Shown: piece by piece, positions 5,287-5,816 of the stretch | How the letters are laid out: each line of letters begins with the position of its first letter | Position numbering within the stretch: position 1 is the stretch's first letter | DNA from: an uncultured Bacteroidales bacterium | Lineage (GTDB): Bacteria > Bacteroidota > Bacteroidia > Bacteroidales > UBA932 | NCBI GenBank assembly: GCA_947305045.1 | Contig: CAMZCW010000150.1 | Span: forward strand, 1 to 5,816 | DNA: 5,816 bases | Reading direction: 5' to 3' | The notes under the pieces: model-generated | Databases searched by the model: none | The model's input: only the letters and a program-made list of their open reading frames with translations | Told to the model about the DNA's origin: nothing | Translations under genes and position numbers: made by a program

Positions 5287-5816
5287 ATGGTTTCTTACAA
5301 AGAACTGGGCCTTGTAAACACCCGCGAAATGTTCGCCAAGGCCATTAAAGGCGGTTACGCCATCCCTGCTTTCAACTTCAACAACATGGAGCAGCTCCAG
5401 GCCATCATCATGGCAGCTGCAGAGACCAAGAGTCCTGTGATTCTCCAGGTTTCCAAGGGTGCCCGTAATTACGCCAACTCCACCCTCCTCCGCTACATGG
5501 CAGAAGGTGCCGTTGCATACGCCAAGGAACTGGGCTGGGAGCATCCTCAGATTTGCCTCCACCTGGACCACGGTGACAGCTTTGAACTGTGCAAAGATTG
5601 CGTAGACATGGGCTTCAGCTCCGTGATGATCGACGCTTCCTCCCTCCCGTATGAGGAGAACATCGCCCTCTCCAAGAAAGTGGCGGACTATGCTCACCAG
5701 TACGATGTTACCGTTGAGGCAGAGCTGGGCGTGCTGGCCGGCGTAGAAGATGAGGTCTCCTCCGAGGAATCCCACTACACCCGTCCGGAAGAAGTGATTG
5801 ACTTCTCCACCCGCAC
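5287..5816 (+). CDS. fba: Class II fructose-1,6-bisphosphate aldolase (3' end outside window)
   Basis: The first 176 codons are present, with two further bases; the frame is open to the right edge. The start ATG at 5287 gives MVSYKELGLVNTREMFAKA. The enzyme cleaves fructose-1,6-bisphosphate to dihydroxyacetone phosphate and glyceraldehyde-3-phosphate in glycolysis and runs in reverse in gluconeogenesis; cytosolic, zinc-dependent. The signature LHLDHGDS contains the catalytic aspartate D94 and the zinc ligand H95, and VEAELG (143-148) contains the zinc-ligand glutamate E146. The N-terminal YAIPAFNFNNMEQLQAII (25-42) is the family's first strand and helix, and MIDAS marks the conserved substrate-phosphate region. 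Related class II enzymes for tagatose bisphosphate share these motifs, but the sequence style is that of Bacteroidota glycolytic aldolase. It has its own promoter, so it is probably a separate transcription unit from gmk and the protease gene. Confidence 0.94.
   Translation, partial: MVSYKELGLVNTREMFAKAIKGGYAIPAFNFNNMEQLQAIIMAAAETKSPVILQVSKGARNYANSTLLRYMAEGAVAYAKELGWEHPQICLHLDHGDSFELCKDCVDMGFSSVMIDASSLPYEENIALSKKVADYAHQYDVTVEAELGVLAGVEDEVSSEESHYTRPEEVIDFSTR

Overview
The window looks like a piece of a Bacteroidales chromosome with high-GC coding regions. The evidence is the repeated Bacteroidota-type -7 promoter element (TAnnTTTG) in AT-rich intergenic gaps, the near absence of Shine-Dalgarno sequences before starts, and five proteins whose motifs read like Bacteroidota versions of their families. 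The GC-rich coding style would fit Rikenellaceae/Alistipes, but that is only a guess from memory. There is no intergenic stretch longer than 73 bases, and no RNA gene, CRISPR array or transposase is visible.

Left half, minus strand (1380 down to 1): a tight operon of nadD (NAD biosynthesis), a CYTH-domain triphosphatase-like gene, and the start of a lipoprotein that resembles a periplasmic metal/cobalamin-type ABC substrate-binding protein. The genes overlap (TAATG junction between nadD and CYTH; 20-nt overlap between CYTH and the lipoprotein), which suggests co-transcription and translational coupling.

Right half, plus strand (1439 to 5816): gmk (guanylate kinase), then one base later a long exported Tricorn-like protease with beta-propeller repeats, PDZ and S41-type core. 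After a 73-base AT-rich gap with its own promoter comes the 5' part of a class II fructose-bisphosphate aldolase. nadD and gmk are divergent and share a 58-base gap carrying a -7 element on each strand.

The most unusual object is a 132-base palindromic element (415-546) inside the CYTH gene. Its ends form a 32-base inverted repeat (one G-T wobble and one mismatch), and its interior contains two small hairpins. It adds about 40 codons in frame to an otherwise normal protein of about 160 residues, at a turn between two conserved strands, leaving the catalytic residues on both sides intact. It is stop-free in the same register in both orientations. This is reminiscent of the protein-coding palindromic elements of Rickettsia, but in a very different phylum, and is the best candidate here for something undescribed.
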